Of a stretch of 64,000 bases of DNA, positions 25,635 to 34,410 are shown in pieces. The stretch is from NCBI GenBank assembly GCA_016865505.2, contig AP025252.1, positions 682,001-746,000 on the forward strand. The letters run 5' to 3'. The stretch comes from Bryobacterales bacterium F-183. Lineage in GTDB: Bacteria > Acidobacteriota > Terriglobia > Bryobacterales > Bryobacteraceae. A model generated the notes under the pieces. The model saw only the letters and a list, made by a program, of their open reading frames with translations. It searched no databases and was not told the origin of the DNA. Both the position numbers and the translations under genes were made by a program. Position 1 is the stretch's first letter, and each line of letters begins with the position of its first letter.

Positions 25635-25749
25635 GCAACGTTCGCAAACATTCCAGATGTTTCATGTTGCGGAAACAAAAACGGCTTTCGACGTTTGATG
25701 CAGCATGCTTCGCGAGGCCCAATGTTTATGCGGTCGCGATGCGTTTTGG

Positions 25750-26922
25750 CTAGAGATGGACACGCTTGACGCGAGCGTGAATGCCGCACAGAACGTTGTA
25801 CGAAATTGTGCCCGCGAGACGCGCGATCTGCTGCGCATCGATGGATGCTTCGCCTTCACTGCCAAGCAGGATGACGCTATCGCCGACGCCTACTGGCGGG
25901 CAGTTGGTGATGTCGATGGTGGTGAGGTCCATCGACACCGCACCGATGATGGGTGCATACGATCCACGCACGATGACGCGGCCTCGCGCACCTAAGCGAT
26001 GCGGGATGCCATCGGCATAACCTGCTGCGAGGATCGCGATGCGCGAGGCACTGCGCGTGACGTGCATGCCACCGTACCCGATGCGTGCGTTGGCTTCGAC
26101 GTCCTTCACGGCAAGCACCGCAGCCTTCCATGTGAGCGCGGGCTTTACACGTAGCTCGAGCGACGGCGCTTTGGTTCCACGTGCGGGCGATACGTAGCCG
26201 TAGATGGCATGACCGGGGCGAACGAGATCGCAGAACGTATCGCGCACGGCATAGCCGACGGGGTTTGTACTAGCCATGTGCAGGTACTTGGGCTTCCATC
26301 CGCGTGCGGCAAGATCTTCGGCGAGCTTGCGGAAGTACGCGCACTGCTCGTCCGTTTGCGGCGAATCGAAGTCCGCCGCGGAGGCGAAGTGGGTCATCAG
26401 ACCTTCGAGTTCGATGGAAGGTCCTGCGGCTTGTAACGCATCGGCGATGGCAGAGGCATCGGCACGTGTACCGAGGCGGCCCATTCCGGAATCGATCTTC
26501 AGATGAAACGGGAGTGTGCGGCCGAAGCGTTGCGCGATGCTGGCCCAATCGGCGAGATCGTGGATGTCGTGGATGACCGGTGTGAGGTGATGTTCGGCGA
26601 GGGCGGCGCGCTCGAACGGGAGGAAGTCCGCCATCACCAGGATGTTGGTCCGGCAGCCGGATTCGCGGAGGGCGATGCCTTCATCGGCATTGCTTACGGC
26701 GAGCCAGCGGGCGCCTTCTTCTTCGAGTACGCGGGAGACGGCGACGGCGCCGTGGCGGTACGCATCGGCTTTGACCACCGGCATGAGTTCGACGCTGGGG
26801 TTGGCGACGCGACGTACCTCATGGAAGTTGTCGGCGATCTGGCGTAAGGAGACTTCTACCCACGAACGGTGCAAGGCGGGGGAACTTCGGATGGTGGTGG
26901 TGGTGTTGGAAGGCTGGCCCAT
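25750..26922 (-). CDS. alr: Alanine racemase
   Basis: PLP-dependent interconversion of L- and D-alanine for peptidoglycan. The PLP-binding Lys is in MPVVKADAYRHGA at about residue 50, and the second catalytic base Tyr is in RIGYGGMHV at about residue 270. The C-terminal beta domain begins near residue 250. The 390-residue length is typical. The gene is separate from the upstream dehydrogenase by a bidirectional terminator, so the 200-base upstream region probably holds its own promoter. No Shine-Dalgarno is obvious before the ATG. Confidence 0.96.
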   Translation of the reverse strand: MGQPSNTTTTIRSSPALHRSWVEVSLRQIADNFHEVRRVANPSVELMPVVKADAYRHGAVAVSRVLEEEGARWLAVSNADEGIALRESGCRTNILVMADFLPFERAALAEHHLTPVIHDIHDLADWASIAQRFGRTLPFHLKIDSGMGRLGTRADASAIADALQAAGPSIELEGLMTHFASAADFDSPQTDEQCAYFRKLAEDLAARGWKPKYLHMASTNPVGYAVRDTFCDLVRPGHAIYGYVSPARGTKAPSLELRVKPALTWKAAVLAVKDVEANARIGYGGMHVTRSASRIAILAAGYADGIPHRLGARGRVIVRGSYAPIIGAVSMDLTTIDITNCPPVGVGDSVILLGSEGEASIDAQQIARLAGTISYNVLCGIHARVKRVHL

Positions 26923-27058
26923 GCGTCGGCTGCGAAGACACTACGAAGGTACCAGCCGGAGGTACCGCTCTGCCCGTACTTTGTTGTGGCCGCCGTTTGT
27001 ACCCTGCGGTTCATGGTGCGGACGCCGGGTGACGGGGCAAGATAGGTACATAAGCGAG

Positions 27059-27091
27059 CGCGAACTTTCTTTCTCTCTCCTTGAGTTCGCG
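27059..27091. other. Inverted repeat in the alr upstream region
   Basis: CGCGAACT (27059-27066) and AGTTCGCG (27084-27091) form a perfect 8-bp inverted repeat around a pyrimidine-rich 17-base loop on the plus strand. It lies between the terminator at 27124 and the alr start at 26922, in a 260-base stretch with no convincing gene. It could be an operator or a leader hairpin. Confidence 0.35.
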
Positions 27092-27123
27092 TTCTTCATT
27101 GCGAATCCCGTATGAAATCAAAA

Positions 27124-27167
27124 GGGCTCGCGGTCTGCACTTGGACCGGCGAGCCCCTCTTTTTTTC
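27124..27167. terminator. Bidirectional terminator between the dehydrogenase and alr
   Basis: GGGCTCGCGGTC (27124-27135) pairs with GACCG plus CGAGCCC (27144-27156) with one bulged G. On the plus strand a run of seven T follows; on the minus strand TTTTGATTT follows. It ends the minus-strand dehydrogenase transcript. Confidence 0.85.
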
Positions 27168-27182
27168 TGACTGTGGGAGTCG

Positions 27183-29018
27183 CTACTTCTTCTTGATGCT
27201 GTCGATGAACGCCATCATGCGAAGGATCTCGTCCTTGGTGAGGCGGCCTCCGAAAGACTGCATCGCGCCGGATGCGCCACCGTAGATGGCTTCGAACATA
27301 CCGACATCGTTGGCCACGCGCGGGTACGTGACTTGCGCATCGATGAGGTTGGACCCGATGCGGCCCGTACCGTCGGCCAAGTGGCAGGCGGCGCACCACT
27401 GATCGTAAGTCTGGCGGCCGGCCGCCACTGCTTCCTTGTTGCCGTTGTACGGGTTCTTGCCCGTCTTCTGGAACTCGATGGCCTGCGGGGTGACGGTCTC
27501 GTTGGGGTACATGTCCATCTTGAGCGGTTGATTCGTGAGCGAGTGGCGGAAGACCGGAGCGCCGGTGGTGTTGGAGGTCATCTGCGTGACTTCCTGCACG
27601 GTGAGCGCGGTGACCTGGCCGGGTTTTACTTCGGACGCGGGTACGATGCGCCACAACGCTCCGGGGGGATTGCCCATGGGTCCACGGTCTGCGGTGTAGA
27701 AGCAGTTGCAGTTGACGGCGTAAACATAGCCGTCCTCACCATTGCCGCCAGCGGTGAACTGCAGATTGGTGTGCAGCAGTTCCTGCAGCACCCACTTAGT
27801 TCCATTCCAGCCAGTGCCGAACAGGCGGCCGGTGCACCAGTCGCCGACGAGGTACACGCCGTTCATGCCGCCGTAGTTGGCGACACCCAGACCTTCGATG
27901 GAGCAGCCATGTCCGGTCTTGAGCGGAGCGGCGCCGGGATACGGCACTTCATGCGGGTACTCGGCAATGGGGAGCGTACCGAAGATCGGGCATTTGTCGT
28001 TGGGGCCGGACATCGGGTGGCACCAGCTGCCTTGCAGTTTGTTCCAACCAAAATTCTCGCCGCCTTTGCTGGACTTGGGCGCCCAGTGGATCTCTTCCCA
28101 GTGGTTCTGGCCGACGTCGGCGATGAAGAGATCGCCGGACTTGGGGTCAAAGGAGAACTCGTAGGGATTGCGCAGACCGTACTGCCAGATTTCGGCGCGG
28201 GCGCGGGTCTTGATCTTGCCGAAGTCGACTTCGGAGATGCCGAACAACTGCATCAGACGTTCGGAACTGGCGTTGGCGAAGGGATTGGTGGGCGGGATCT
28301 TGTACGGGATGCGGTCGTTGTCTTCTGTATTGACGTCGATGCGCAGCATCTTGCCCAAGAGGACCGTGAGGTCCTGGCCGGACTCGTAGGGGTCGCCTTC
28401 CCAGCCGCCGTCGCCAGAGCCGATGTACAGATAGCCGTCGGGACCGAACTCGATCTGGCCGCCGTTGTGGTTGTAATAAGGCTGTTCGATGCGGAGCAGC
28501 ACCTTGGCGGTTTTGTTGGTGCGCTCGGAGGTCATGACGTTGGGGCTGGCGGGGTCCACCTGGAAACGTACGATGACGCCGTCGCCGTTGAAGGGCAGCG
28601 ACGCGTAGTGGACGTAGAAGTAGCCGTTCTGCTTGAAGTTGGGGTGGAACGCCAGAGAGTACAGGCCCTGTTCGACAAAGCCGGTTTGGACGTCGGAGCC
28701 GAGCGGGTTGATCTTGGTGAGATCGAGGAACGGTTCGGGGTTGACCTTGCCATCCTTATTGACGATCTTGACGCGGCCGACGCGTTCCACCACAAAGAGA
28801 CGGCCTGTACCGTCTTTGGGCGAGGCGACGTTGGTGGGATCGTTGAAGCCTTCCGCTACTTTGACCAGCGCGAGCTTGGGATTGCCGGGCAGGCGGTCTG
28901 CACCGGGCCTTGCCACCTGTTCACGCGTTTCCGGGGCTTTTTGGGCGTAGATGGGACTGTAGACAAGCGAGGCAACCAGAGCCGCGCGAAGCACAACAGA
29001 GGCAAAGGAGGAGTACAT
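27183..29018 (-). CDS. PQQ-type glucose/sorbosone dehydrogenase with C-terminal cytochrome c
   Basis: A 611-residue exported dehydrogenase. A signal peptide (MYSSFASVVLRAALVASLVYSP) precedes a six-bladed GSDH beta-propeller with motifs such as RLFVVERVGRV, LYSLAFHPNF, GDGGWEGDPY and YGLRNPYEFSFDP. A C-terminal cytochrome c domain carries CAACH at about residue 545, allowing electrons to pass on in the same chain. The ATG at 29018 is chosen over one 21 bases upstream because it directly precedes the signal peptide. The sugar substrate is unknown. A strong terminator lies 16 bases after the stop. Confidence 0.93.
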   Translation of the reverse strand: MYSSFASVVLRAALVASLVYSPIYAQKAPETREQVARPGADRLPGNPKLALVKVAEGFNDPTNVASPKDGTGRLFVVERVGRVKIVNKDGKVNPEPFLDLTKINPLGSDVQTGFVEQGLYSLAFHPNFKQNGYFYVHYASLPFNGDGVIVRFQVDPASPNVMTSERTNKTAKVLLRIEQPYYNHNGGQIEFGPDGYLYIGSGDGGWEGDPYESGQDLTVLLGKMLRIDVNTEDNDRIPYKIPPTNPFANASSERLMQLFGISEVDFGKIKTRARAEIWQYGLRNPYEFSFDPKSGDLFIADVGQNHWEEIHWAPKSSKGGENFGWNKLQGSWCHPMSGPNDKCPIFGTLPIAEYPHEVPYPGAAPLKTGHGCSIEGLGVANYGGMNGVYLVGDWCTGRLFGTGWNGTKWVLQELLHTNLQFTAGGNGEDGYVYAVNCNCFYTADRGPMGNPPGALWRIVPASEVKPGQVTALTVQEVTQMTSNTTGAPVFRHSLTNQPLKMDMYPNETVTPQAIEFQKTGKNPYNGNKEAVAAGRQTYDQWCAACHLADGTGRIGSNLIDAQVTYPRVANDVGMFEAIYGGASGAMQSFGGRLTKDEILRMMAFIDSIKKK

Positions 29019-29132
29019 GACGTTGTAGGTTCTTATCATACATAAACGGCGGTTTTACCTTTCTTAGCGGTTGCTTAACGAACTATTTTCCGCGAGTGGA
29101 GTTTAGAGAGTCAGAAGGAGCAACCGAAACCA

Positions 29133-29690
29133 ATGAACATCAAGAGAACGGTCGCCATCGCCACTGTTTCCGCCGCACTCGCCACCCTGGCGGTTGCCGC
29201 GCCTCCGCAGGCGGCGTCTGGCCGGGCCAAGAACTTTGACGCACTCAAGAGCTACCTGTCGCTGACTGATAGCCAGATCACGACGATTCAGGAAGCGCGC
29301 AAGGCACAGCGTGAACAGATGAAAGCGAGCTTCCCGGAATTGCAGTCCAAGCATAAGACAATGCAGGAGGCTTTGCAGTCCGGCAATGCCGACGCGACAG
29401 CGCTGGGCAATATGCTGATCGACACCCAAGCGGCCCGCAAGAAGATGCAGGCCGACCGTCAGGCGGCGCACGAACAACTGCTGAACACGCTCACTCCGGA
29501 TCAAAAGGCGAAGCTGGACGAGTTGAAGTCCCAGCGTAGCGATGCGGCCCGCCAGGCGATGCGTCTGGGTTTGCTGACTCCGGAACGCGGCAATGGTGCG
29601 GGCTTCCGAGGGTTCCGCCGGGGCGGCGGTGCTCCGGGAGCAGGAGCCATGGGATTCCGCGGCGGTAAGCAGAACATCCAGAAGTTCTAA
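29133..29690 (+). CDS. Spy/CpxP-like periplasmic protein (LTxxQ)
   Basis: A 185-residue exported helical protein. A Sec signal (MNIKRTVAIATVSAALATLAVAA) is followed by two LTxxQ-type repeats: LSLTDSQITTIQEARKAQR at about 45-63 and LTPDQKAKLDELKSQ at about 125-139. E. coli Spy and CpxP are envelope chaperones and stress sensors, and CnrX relatives sense metal. The C-terminus is Gly/Arg-rich. AAGGAG lies 12 bases before the ATG. A second, divergent copy follows immediately, so the two may act together in an envelope stress response. Confidence 0.85.
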   Translation: MNIKRTVAIATVSAALATLAVAAPPQAASGRAKNFDALKSYLSLTDSQITTIQEARKAQREQMKASFPELQSKHKTMQEALQSGNADATALGNMLIDTQAARKKMQADRQAAHEQLLNTLTPDQKAKLDELKSQRSDAARQAMRLGLLTPERGNGAGFRGFRRGGGAPGAGAMGFRGGKQNIQKF

Positions 29691-29701
29691 CCACTCCGAG
29701 A

Positions 29702-29730
29702 GGGGCGCGTGTATGGATGGCGCGCGCCCC
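29702..29730. other. GC-rich hairpin between the two Spy-like genes
   Basis: GGGGCGCG (29702-29709) pairs with CGCGCCCC (29723-29730). There is no T-tract downstream, so it may be a processing or attenuation element rather than a full terminator. Confidence 0.45.
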
Positions 29731-29759
29731 CTCCACTCAAAACAGGATCTTTGTCTTTT

Positions 29760-30410
29760 ATGAAAACTCCCATACTTGCCTCCGTCGCCGCTTTTGGCGC
29801 TCTTTGCTTTTTGCCCAGTGCGATGTTTGCCCCGGATGGCGCTGTTTCCACCGATCCCGGAAGGCCACTTTCGTTGCGCGAGTATTTGAACCTGTCGGAT
29901 TCGCAAGTACGAAAACTCGAAGATCTGCAGGCGCGCCGGAAGGATTCGGCGCGGGCGTCGATTGAGAATCTGGAGCAGAAGCAAAAGGCACTTCGTACGC
30001 GGTTGGCGTCGAATGCGACCGGTCCGTTGGCGGTGGGATCGGCGGTATTGCAGTTGGAGTTAGCCAAGACTCGCGCCGAGATCACGACCACCGAACTGAC
30101 CCAGGAAGCGGTGGCGGTGCTGACTCCCGCCCAGTTGGCGAAATTGCACGAACTCGAGCGGTTGCGGAAGTTGCAGCCGGTGATCCGCGAAGCTTCGGCC
30201 AAGTTCCTGATCGCGCCGCCGGATGCGATCGTGAACGGGTCGGGTCCTTTGGGGATGTTCAGCGCGCCGTGGAAGCGGCAGGATCGTCCGAAAGATCGCC
30301 CGCAGGAAAAGGCGACGGCGGTGCCCTCACCGCGTGCTCTTGCGGTTTCGCTCCCAGACGCGGCGCAGCATACCGAACACGATCAGGTCATGAAACTGGC
30401 CGTAGAGTAA
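29760..30410 (+). CDS. Second Spy-like periplasmic protein
   Basis: A 216-residue exported protein with a signal peptide (MKTPILASVAAFGALCFLPS) and an LTxxQ-like start of a helical region (LNLSDSQVRKLEDLQARRKDS). A coiled-coil-like stretch follows, and a second LTPAQLAKLHELERLRKL motif lies at about 120-137. It is homologous in layout to the preceding gene but clearly diverged. The frame is open 51 bases further upstream, but the signal peptide fixes the start at the ATG at 29760. The last 84 bases overlap the convergent acetyltransferase gene, so the C-terminus is encoded opposite another gene. Confidence 0.8.
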   Translation: MKTPILASVAAFGALCFLPSAMFAPDGAVSTDPGRPLSLREYLNLSDSQVRKLEDLQARRKDSARASIENLEQKQKALRTRLASNATGPLAVGSAVLQLELAKTRAEITTTELTQEAVAVLTPAQLAKLHELERLRKLQPVIREASAKFLIAPPDAIVNGSGPLGMFSAPWKRQDRPKDRPQEKATAVPSPRALAVSLPDAAQHTEHDQVMKLAVE

Positions 30411-30887
30411 CTGTCCCTGCTGGATGACACCTTCTTCGGTAAAGCCGAGACGGCGCGGAATGGCCTGGCTGCGTACGTTGCCCGCCGCACACTGCAGTTG
30501 CACACGGTTGAGATTCCATTCCTCAAATGCGTGGTCGCACATGGCGGACACAGCGGCCGTCATGACACCGCGTCCGGTATAGCGGCTTCCCAACCAGTAT
30601 CCGAACTCCACCTTGCGATTCAGCCAGTTGATGGCCTGGCATCCGATGGTGCCGGCGTACTCATCGTCCACCCAGATGCCCGCGTGAAAGCCCTCATTCT
30701 TGGCGAATTGCCGGAGAGACTTTTCGATAAAGTCGCGAGTGTCGTCTGTACTGCGCGTGGAATCCACCCAGGGCAGCCACTCACGCAGGTACTCGCGATC
30801 GGCGGATATGGCCGAGTACATCGCCGGGGCGTGACGATCCTCAATCAGCTTGAGTTCGACACCCGGCAGGATCTGCTTGCTGAACAT
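30327..30887 (-). CDS. RimL/RimJ-like GNAT acetyltransferase
   Basis: A 186-residue GCN5-related N-acetyltransferase resembling ribosomal-protein N-terminal acetyltransferases. The N-terminal substrate region contains REYLREWLPWVD. The acetyl-CoA loop appears as YWLGSRYTGRGVMTAAV at about 95-111, and CAAGNVRSQAIPRRLGF is the usual downstream block. The target is unknown. Its 3' end overlaps the convergent Spy-like gene by 84 bases. The ABC-2 permease lies 12 bases upstream on the same strand. Confidence 0.88.
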   Translation of the reverse strand: MFSKQILPGVELKLIEDRHAPAMYSAISADREYLREWLPWVDSTRSTDDTRDFIEKSLRQFAKNEGFHAGIWVDDEYAGTIGCQAINWLNRKVEFGYWLGSRYTGRGVMTAAVSAMCDHAFEEWNLNRVQLQCAAGNVRSQAIPRRLGFTEEGVIQQGQLLYGQFHDLIVFGMLRRVWERNRKSTR

Positions 30888-30899
30888 AGTCGCTATGGC

Positions 30900-31709
30900 T
30901 TAGAGTACGTCCGCAAAGCCCCGTTTCAGGTGGCGGAAGAACAATCCACCAACGAGGAAGACGCCGATGGCAAACAGCGCCACGATGCCCATGTCGCGAA
31001 AGTTGGGCAGGTTGACGTTCAAGATCAGTTCGCGATAGCCGTTGACGACGTACGATAGCGGATTCCAATCCACCAGGAAGCGCAGTTGTTCCGGCACCAT
31101 GTCGCGGGTGATGAAGATGGGTGTGAGCCAGAACCACAGGGTGAGTACAACCTGTACGACTTGTGCGGTGTCTCGCAGGTAGACGTTGAGGCTGCTGGTG
31201 ATCCAACCCAGACCGACGGCGAGCATGCCGGTGAGCACCATATATATAGGTAGAAAGACCGCCATGGGACTGACGCCGTGGTCCCAGATGATGACTGCGG
31301 CAACGACGAGTCCTACGGCGATCAGGTGGTTGATGAGCACCGACAGGAAGATCGACACCGGGATCACTTCGGACGGGAACACCGTCTTGGTGATGAGGTT
31401 CGAATGATCGAGGAGCCCCGCTGCCGATCGCGACACCGTTTCCTGAAAGAGCAGCCAGGGTAGGAACCCGCAGAACAGGAAGATGGTGTAGTTGTCTGTC
31501 AGCGGACTGTTGGTGGGGCTCTTGAGGCAGACCTGAAAGACGAAGGTCCAACTGGCGAGCAGTACGAGCGGATGGATGACGCCCCACAGCCAGCCTGCGG
31601 CGGATCCGGCAAAGCGCTGCTTGAAGTCACGCTTGACGAGTTCCATCAGCAGCGTACGGCGTTCAATCAGGTTCCGGGCAAAGTGGCGGCCCGGTAAAGT
31701 AGCGGTCAC
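30900..31709 (-). CDS. ABC-2 type polysaccharide export permease
   Basis: A 269-residue inner-membrane permease of the Wzm/TagG/KpsM type with about six hydrophobic segments. The N-terminal amphipathic region RDFKQRFAGSAAGWLWGVIHP is characteristic. These proteins export lipid-linked or free polysaccharide together with a Wzt/TagH ATPase. No such ATPase and no glycosyltransferase is next to it, which is unusual because the pair is normally adjacent. The start codon is GTG. The acetyltransferase follows 12 bases downstream and may be co-transcribed. Confidence 0.85.
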   Translation of the reverse strand: MTATLPGRHFARNLIERRTLLMELVKRDFKQRFAGSAAGWLWGVIHPLVLLASWTFVFQVCLKSPTNSPLTDNYTIFLFCGFLPWLLFQETVSRSAAGLLDHSNLITKTVFPSEVIPVSIFLSVLINHLIAVGLVVAAVIIWDHGVSPMAVFLPIYMVLTGMLAVGLGWITSSLNVYLRDTAQVVQVVLTLWFWLTPIFITRDMVPEQLRFLVDWNPLSYVVNGYRELILNVNLPNFRDMGIVALFAIGVFLVGGLFFRHLKRGFADVL

Positions 31710-31799
31710 CTCTTTAGTGTATCGAGGCAGCGGGTCGAGATTCCTGCAAATTTAGTTGATACAAATGACGGCGGTCAGCGCTTGTAGGGGTGGAACACC

Positions 31800-32483
31800 A
31801 TGCAAAAACTCAAACACTCCCTTGCATTATTGCTACTGACGGGCGTTGGCGCATGCGCCGATGTCATTCTGAGCCAGCCTAGCTTCATCACCGACGGGCG
31901 TACGTCCCAGGTCTTTGCGCCGAACACCGGCTTTATTGTGTATGAGCGCTTTCAGAGCGCGCAGGACGCCCATGTGAACCGGGTGGATTGGACTGGCGGT
32001 TTCTTCGCTTCCGGACAGGTGCCGCCTCCCGAAGGCAACACCTGGACCTTTGCCATTTACGACGACAATGGTGGCCTGCCCGGTACGCTCACCGATAGCG
32101 TCACTGTCCCGTTCAGCACGCCGACACGCCAATTCATTGGCAACGGCACTTTGGGAGGTCTGCCCACCGGCTTCTACAACTTCAGCGTCATGCTGCCGGG
32201 CACGCTGTTTATCGACGGCGGCGCGACGAAGTGGCTTGCAATCTACGTCGAAGGTAACGGCGCAAGCGCCTTCGCCTGGACACCGAGCAACGTCGGCGAT
32301 GGTGTTTCGAAGCAACGGCACTTGGCCAGCGGCAACTACAACACTTATGTGGATCGCGCGGTGACCCTGTACGGCACCACGGCCGTGCCCGAACCTTCAG
32401 AACTCGTACTGTTGAGCGGCATCGGCATCCTGGCCGGCTTGGTTCGCAAGTCGCGCGCCACGGCTACGAAGCAGCAGGCTTAA
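31800..32483 (+). CDS. PEP-CTERM anchored secreted protein (third copy)
   Basis: 227 residues. A signal peptide (MQKLKHSLALLLLTGVGACA) leads to a mature start ADVIL, shared with the two paralogues at the left end. A beta-rich body includes NTWTFAIYDDNGGLPG. The C-terminus has VPEPSEL, a hydrophobic helix and a basic tail, the exosortase recognition signal. AGGGG lies before the ATG, so unlike the left-end copies this one has a ribosome site. Its last 20 bases overlap the convergent rhamnonate dehydratase-like gene. Function unknown. Confidence 0.85.
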   Translation: MQKLKHSLALLLLTGVGACADVILSQPSFITDGRTSQVFAPNTGFIVYERFQSAQDAHVNRVDWTGGFFASGQVPPPEGNTWTFAIYDDNGGLPGTLTDSVTVPFSTPTRQFIGNGTLGGLPTGFYNFSVMLPGTLFIDGGATKWLAIYVEGNGASAFAWTPSNVGDGVSKQRHLASGNYNTYVDRAVTLYGTTAVPEPSELVLLSGIGILAGLVRKSRATATKQQA

Positions 32484-33702
32484 GCTGCCAATCAAACCCG
32501 GGCTTGTCGGAGGGCTGTGTGTACAGCCCTTCGGGCCCGGACGTGATCATGTACTCTTCGCGCCAGAGGTCGTAGACTTCCTTGGGACCTCCAGGCGCGG
32601 GCATAAACAGCTCAGCCCACGGCGAGTTGGTGGCGGCGTAGGTGTAGTGGATCGAGTCTCGCGAACCTCCACCATGCGGGATCACCGGGATGTCATAAGC
32701 CGCGGCCAAGGCTCCGATACGGCGCATTTCGGTTAAGCCTCCCACCCAATGGACATCGGGCTGCCAGATCTCGGCGGCTTCATGTTCCAGAAGTTGACGG
32801 AAGCCGTAGCGGCCGTACTCATGTTCGCCCGTCACAATGCGCGTGGACTTGATCTGCTTGCGTAAGCGTCCGAAGCCCGCGTAATCGTGCGGCTGCAGAC
32901 ATTCCTCCATCCAGTACACGCGGTAGGGTTCGAACATCTCCGCCATTTCCAACGTGTAGCGCTCGGTCCAGGCCATCCAGCAATCGAGCATGATGTCGCC
33001 ATCGGGACCCATGAGTTCGCGGGTACGCTTGACGAGTTCGACATTCTTGCGCTGACCTTCGCGTCCGTCCGCGGGACCGTGCGGGATCGCCAACTTCATA
33101 CGCTTGAAGCCAGCTTCGAGGTGCTGTTCGACATCGTTGCCCGTGCAGTACGCGGGTACGCGAGGCTTGGTGGCTCCTCCCAGAAGCTTGTACACAGGCA
33201 TGCCGGTGGCCTTGCCGATGAGGTCCCACAGCGCGAGGTCCACACCGCTGATGGCGTTCATGGTGACGCCCATGCGGCCGTACGACATGGTGGATCGCCA
33301 GAGGATGTCCCAGATCTTTTCGATGTCGAAGGGGTCTTCCCCGAGCAAAAGCTTGGTGAGATGTTCGGTAACGATAACGCCGCCGCCGGGTCCGCCGGTA
33401 CCGTAGCCCTTCACTCCTTTGTCGGTGCTGATCTCCACCCAGAAGCTGGGCACCTTACCGGGGTCCGCCATGAAGAGCGACCGCGTGGCCTTGTACTTGG
33501 GATAGATCGACATCGGGTTGGCGACCTCGACGCCTCCGGTAGACCAGGAGCCTTTGGCCGGAGTGTACGCAGGCGCGGGCTTCAACGGCGCCATGTTCAC
33601 CAAGCGTACGCCGGTGATCTTTAAGTTGCTCTTTTCACTCTGGAAAGCGAGAGCAGGGGCGATGGCGGTGAGGCCTGCGAGAAACTGTCGCCGTGAGGTC
33701 AT
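32464..33702 (-). CDS. L-rhamnonate dehydratase-like enolase-superfamily protein with TAT signal
   Basis: 412 residues. The sequence follows L-rhamnonate dehydratases through NPMSIYPKYKATRSLF, SYGRMGVTMNAISGVDLALWD, a HGPADGREG loop, DCWMAW, GEHEYGRYGFR, QPDVHWVGGLTE and IPHGG. Metal ligands would be Asp in LDCW, Glu in MEECLQ and Glu in GEHE. RhmD dehydrates L-rhamnonate to its 2-keto-3-deoxy acid, normally in the cytosol. Here the N-terminus is a TAT signal (SRRQFLAGLTAIAPALAF), implying export. The ATG at 33702 is preceded by TATACT 7 bases upstream and no Shine-Dalgarno. Confidence 0.82.
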   Translation of the reverse strand: MTSRRQFLAGLTAIAPALAFQSEKSNLKITGVRLVNMAPLKPAPAYTPAKGSWSTGGVEVANPMSIYPKYKATRSLFMADPGKVPSFWVEISTDKGVKGYGTGGPGGGVIVTEHLTKLLLGEDPFDIEKIWDILWRSTMSYGRMGVTMNAISGVDLALWDLIGKATGMPVYKLLGGATKPRVPAYCTGNDVEQHLEAGFKRMKLAIPHGPADGREGQRKNVELVKRTRELMGPDGDIMLDCWMAWTERYTLEMAEMFEPYRVYWMEECLQPHDYAGFGRLRKQIKSTRIVTGEHEYGRYGFRQLLEHEAAEIWQPDVHWVGGLTEMRRIGALAAAYDIPVIPHGGGSRDSIHYTYAATNSPWAELFMPAPGGPKEVYDLWREEYMITSGPEGLYTQPSDKPGFDWQLKPAAS

Positions 33703-33709
33703 GAGGGGC

Positions 33710-33715
33710 AGTATA
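33710..33715 (-). promoter_or_regulatory. -10-like element of a possible leaderless promoter
   Basis: TATACT (5 of 6 matches to TATAAT) on the minus strand ends 7 bases before the ATG at 33702. The intervening GCCCCTC is not a ribosome site. Confidence 0.5.
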
Positions 33716-33792
33716 TCTGGTCGCCGCATTAAATCTTCTTAAAGTTTTTAATCCGGCGCGATGATCTTCGTCTTTCATCTAGTAAGGAGCGC

Positions 33793-34410
33793 ATGGATCC
33801 GTTAGGCGTATTTATCGATTGGGTGGCCAAGTACGGCATGGCAGGGCTGATCTGCCTTGGGGTACTAGAGCGGTTTGTGCCCATTCTGCCGTCTTATGCC
33901 TTGCTGGTGGCAATCGGGATCGCAGCGGCGAACGGGGATTGGACCATGACGTCGGCCTTTACCGGCGCGGTTGTGGGAAGCCTGATCGGATGTCTGCTGC
34001 TGTACTGGCTGGCATTGGCGTTGGGCGAGCAACGGTCGTACCGGTTGGTGACGCGTACCGGACGGCTTGCTGGGATGGCGCCGAAGCGTGTGGATAGCCT
34101 AATTGAATCCCTGCAGAATCAACAGCGGAACCTGGCGTTTGGCGCGCAGTTGGTGCCGGTGGTACGGCTGATGGCGCCGCTGATCGCCGGGTTGTTCCGG
34201 GTGGACGCGCGATCGTTCCTCACCGGGACCGCGGCCGGCGTCGTGGTGTGGAATGGGTTGTTCCTGAGCGTCGGGTACGCGGCGGCGCGGTGGTCGGGCG
34301 CGGCGAATCCTTCCACCCTGGCGTTGCAGGTGTTGATCGTGCTGGTGGCGATGGAGACCGTCTGCGCGTTGGCTTGGCGTCGACTTCAGCTTAAGCGAGC
34401 ACTTCGGTAA
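33793..34410 (+). CDS. DedA/SNARE-associated family membrane protein
   Basis: A 205-residue inner-membrane protein of the DedA (VTT) family. The N-terminal FIDWVAKYGMAGLICLGVLERF and the re-entrant region with ERFVPILPSYALLVAIG are typical. The conserved basic segment appears as NLAFGAQLVPVVRLMAPLIAG. DedA proteins act in lipid carrier recycling and membrane homeostasis, and UptA is an undecaprenyl phosphate flippase in this superfamily. AAGGAG lies 3 bases before the ATG. The 3' end overlaps the convergent DUF1501 gene by 20 bases. Confidence 0.88.
   Translation: MDPLGVFIDWVAKYGMAGLICLGVLERFVPILPSYALLVAIGIAAANGDWTMTSAFTGAVVGSLIGCLLLYWLALALGEQRSYRLVTRTGRLAGMAPKRVDSLIESLQNQQRNLAFGAQLVPVVRLMAPLIAGLFRVDARSFLTGTAAGVVVWNGLFLSVGYAAARWSGAANPSTLALQVLIVLVAMETVCALAWRRLQLKRALR

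Noticed and set aside
26941-27099. 52-residue minus-strand frame beginning MKNANSRREKE upstream of alr
   Set aside because: No ribosome site, located right after a terminator, composition unlike a protein, and it contains the alr upstream inverted repeat.
27333-29045. 570-residue plus-strand open frame opposite the GSDH gene
   Set aside because: It is a GC-bias shadow with no family motifs; the minus-strand frame has a signal peptide, propeller motifs and CxxCH. The same applies to long antisense frames at 15571-16632, 36252-38324 and 46179-47501.
31395-31412. GGTTCGAATGATCG, resembling a tRNA T-arm
   Set aside because: No acceptor or anticodon arms can be folded around it and it lies within the ABC-2 permease coding sequence.
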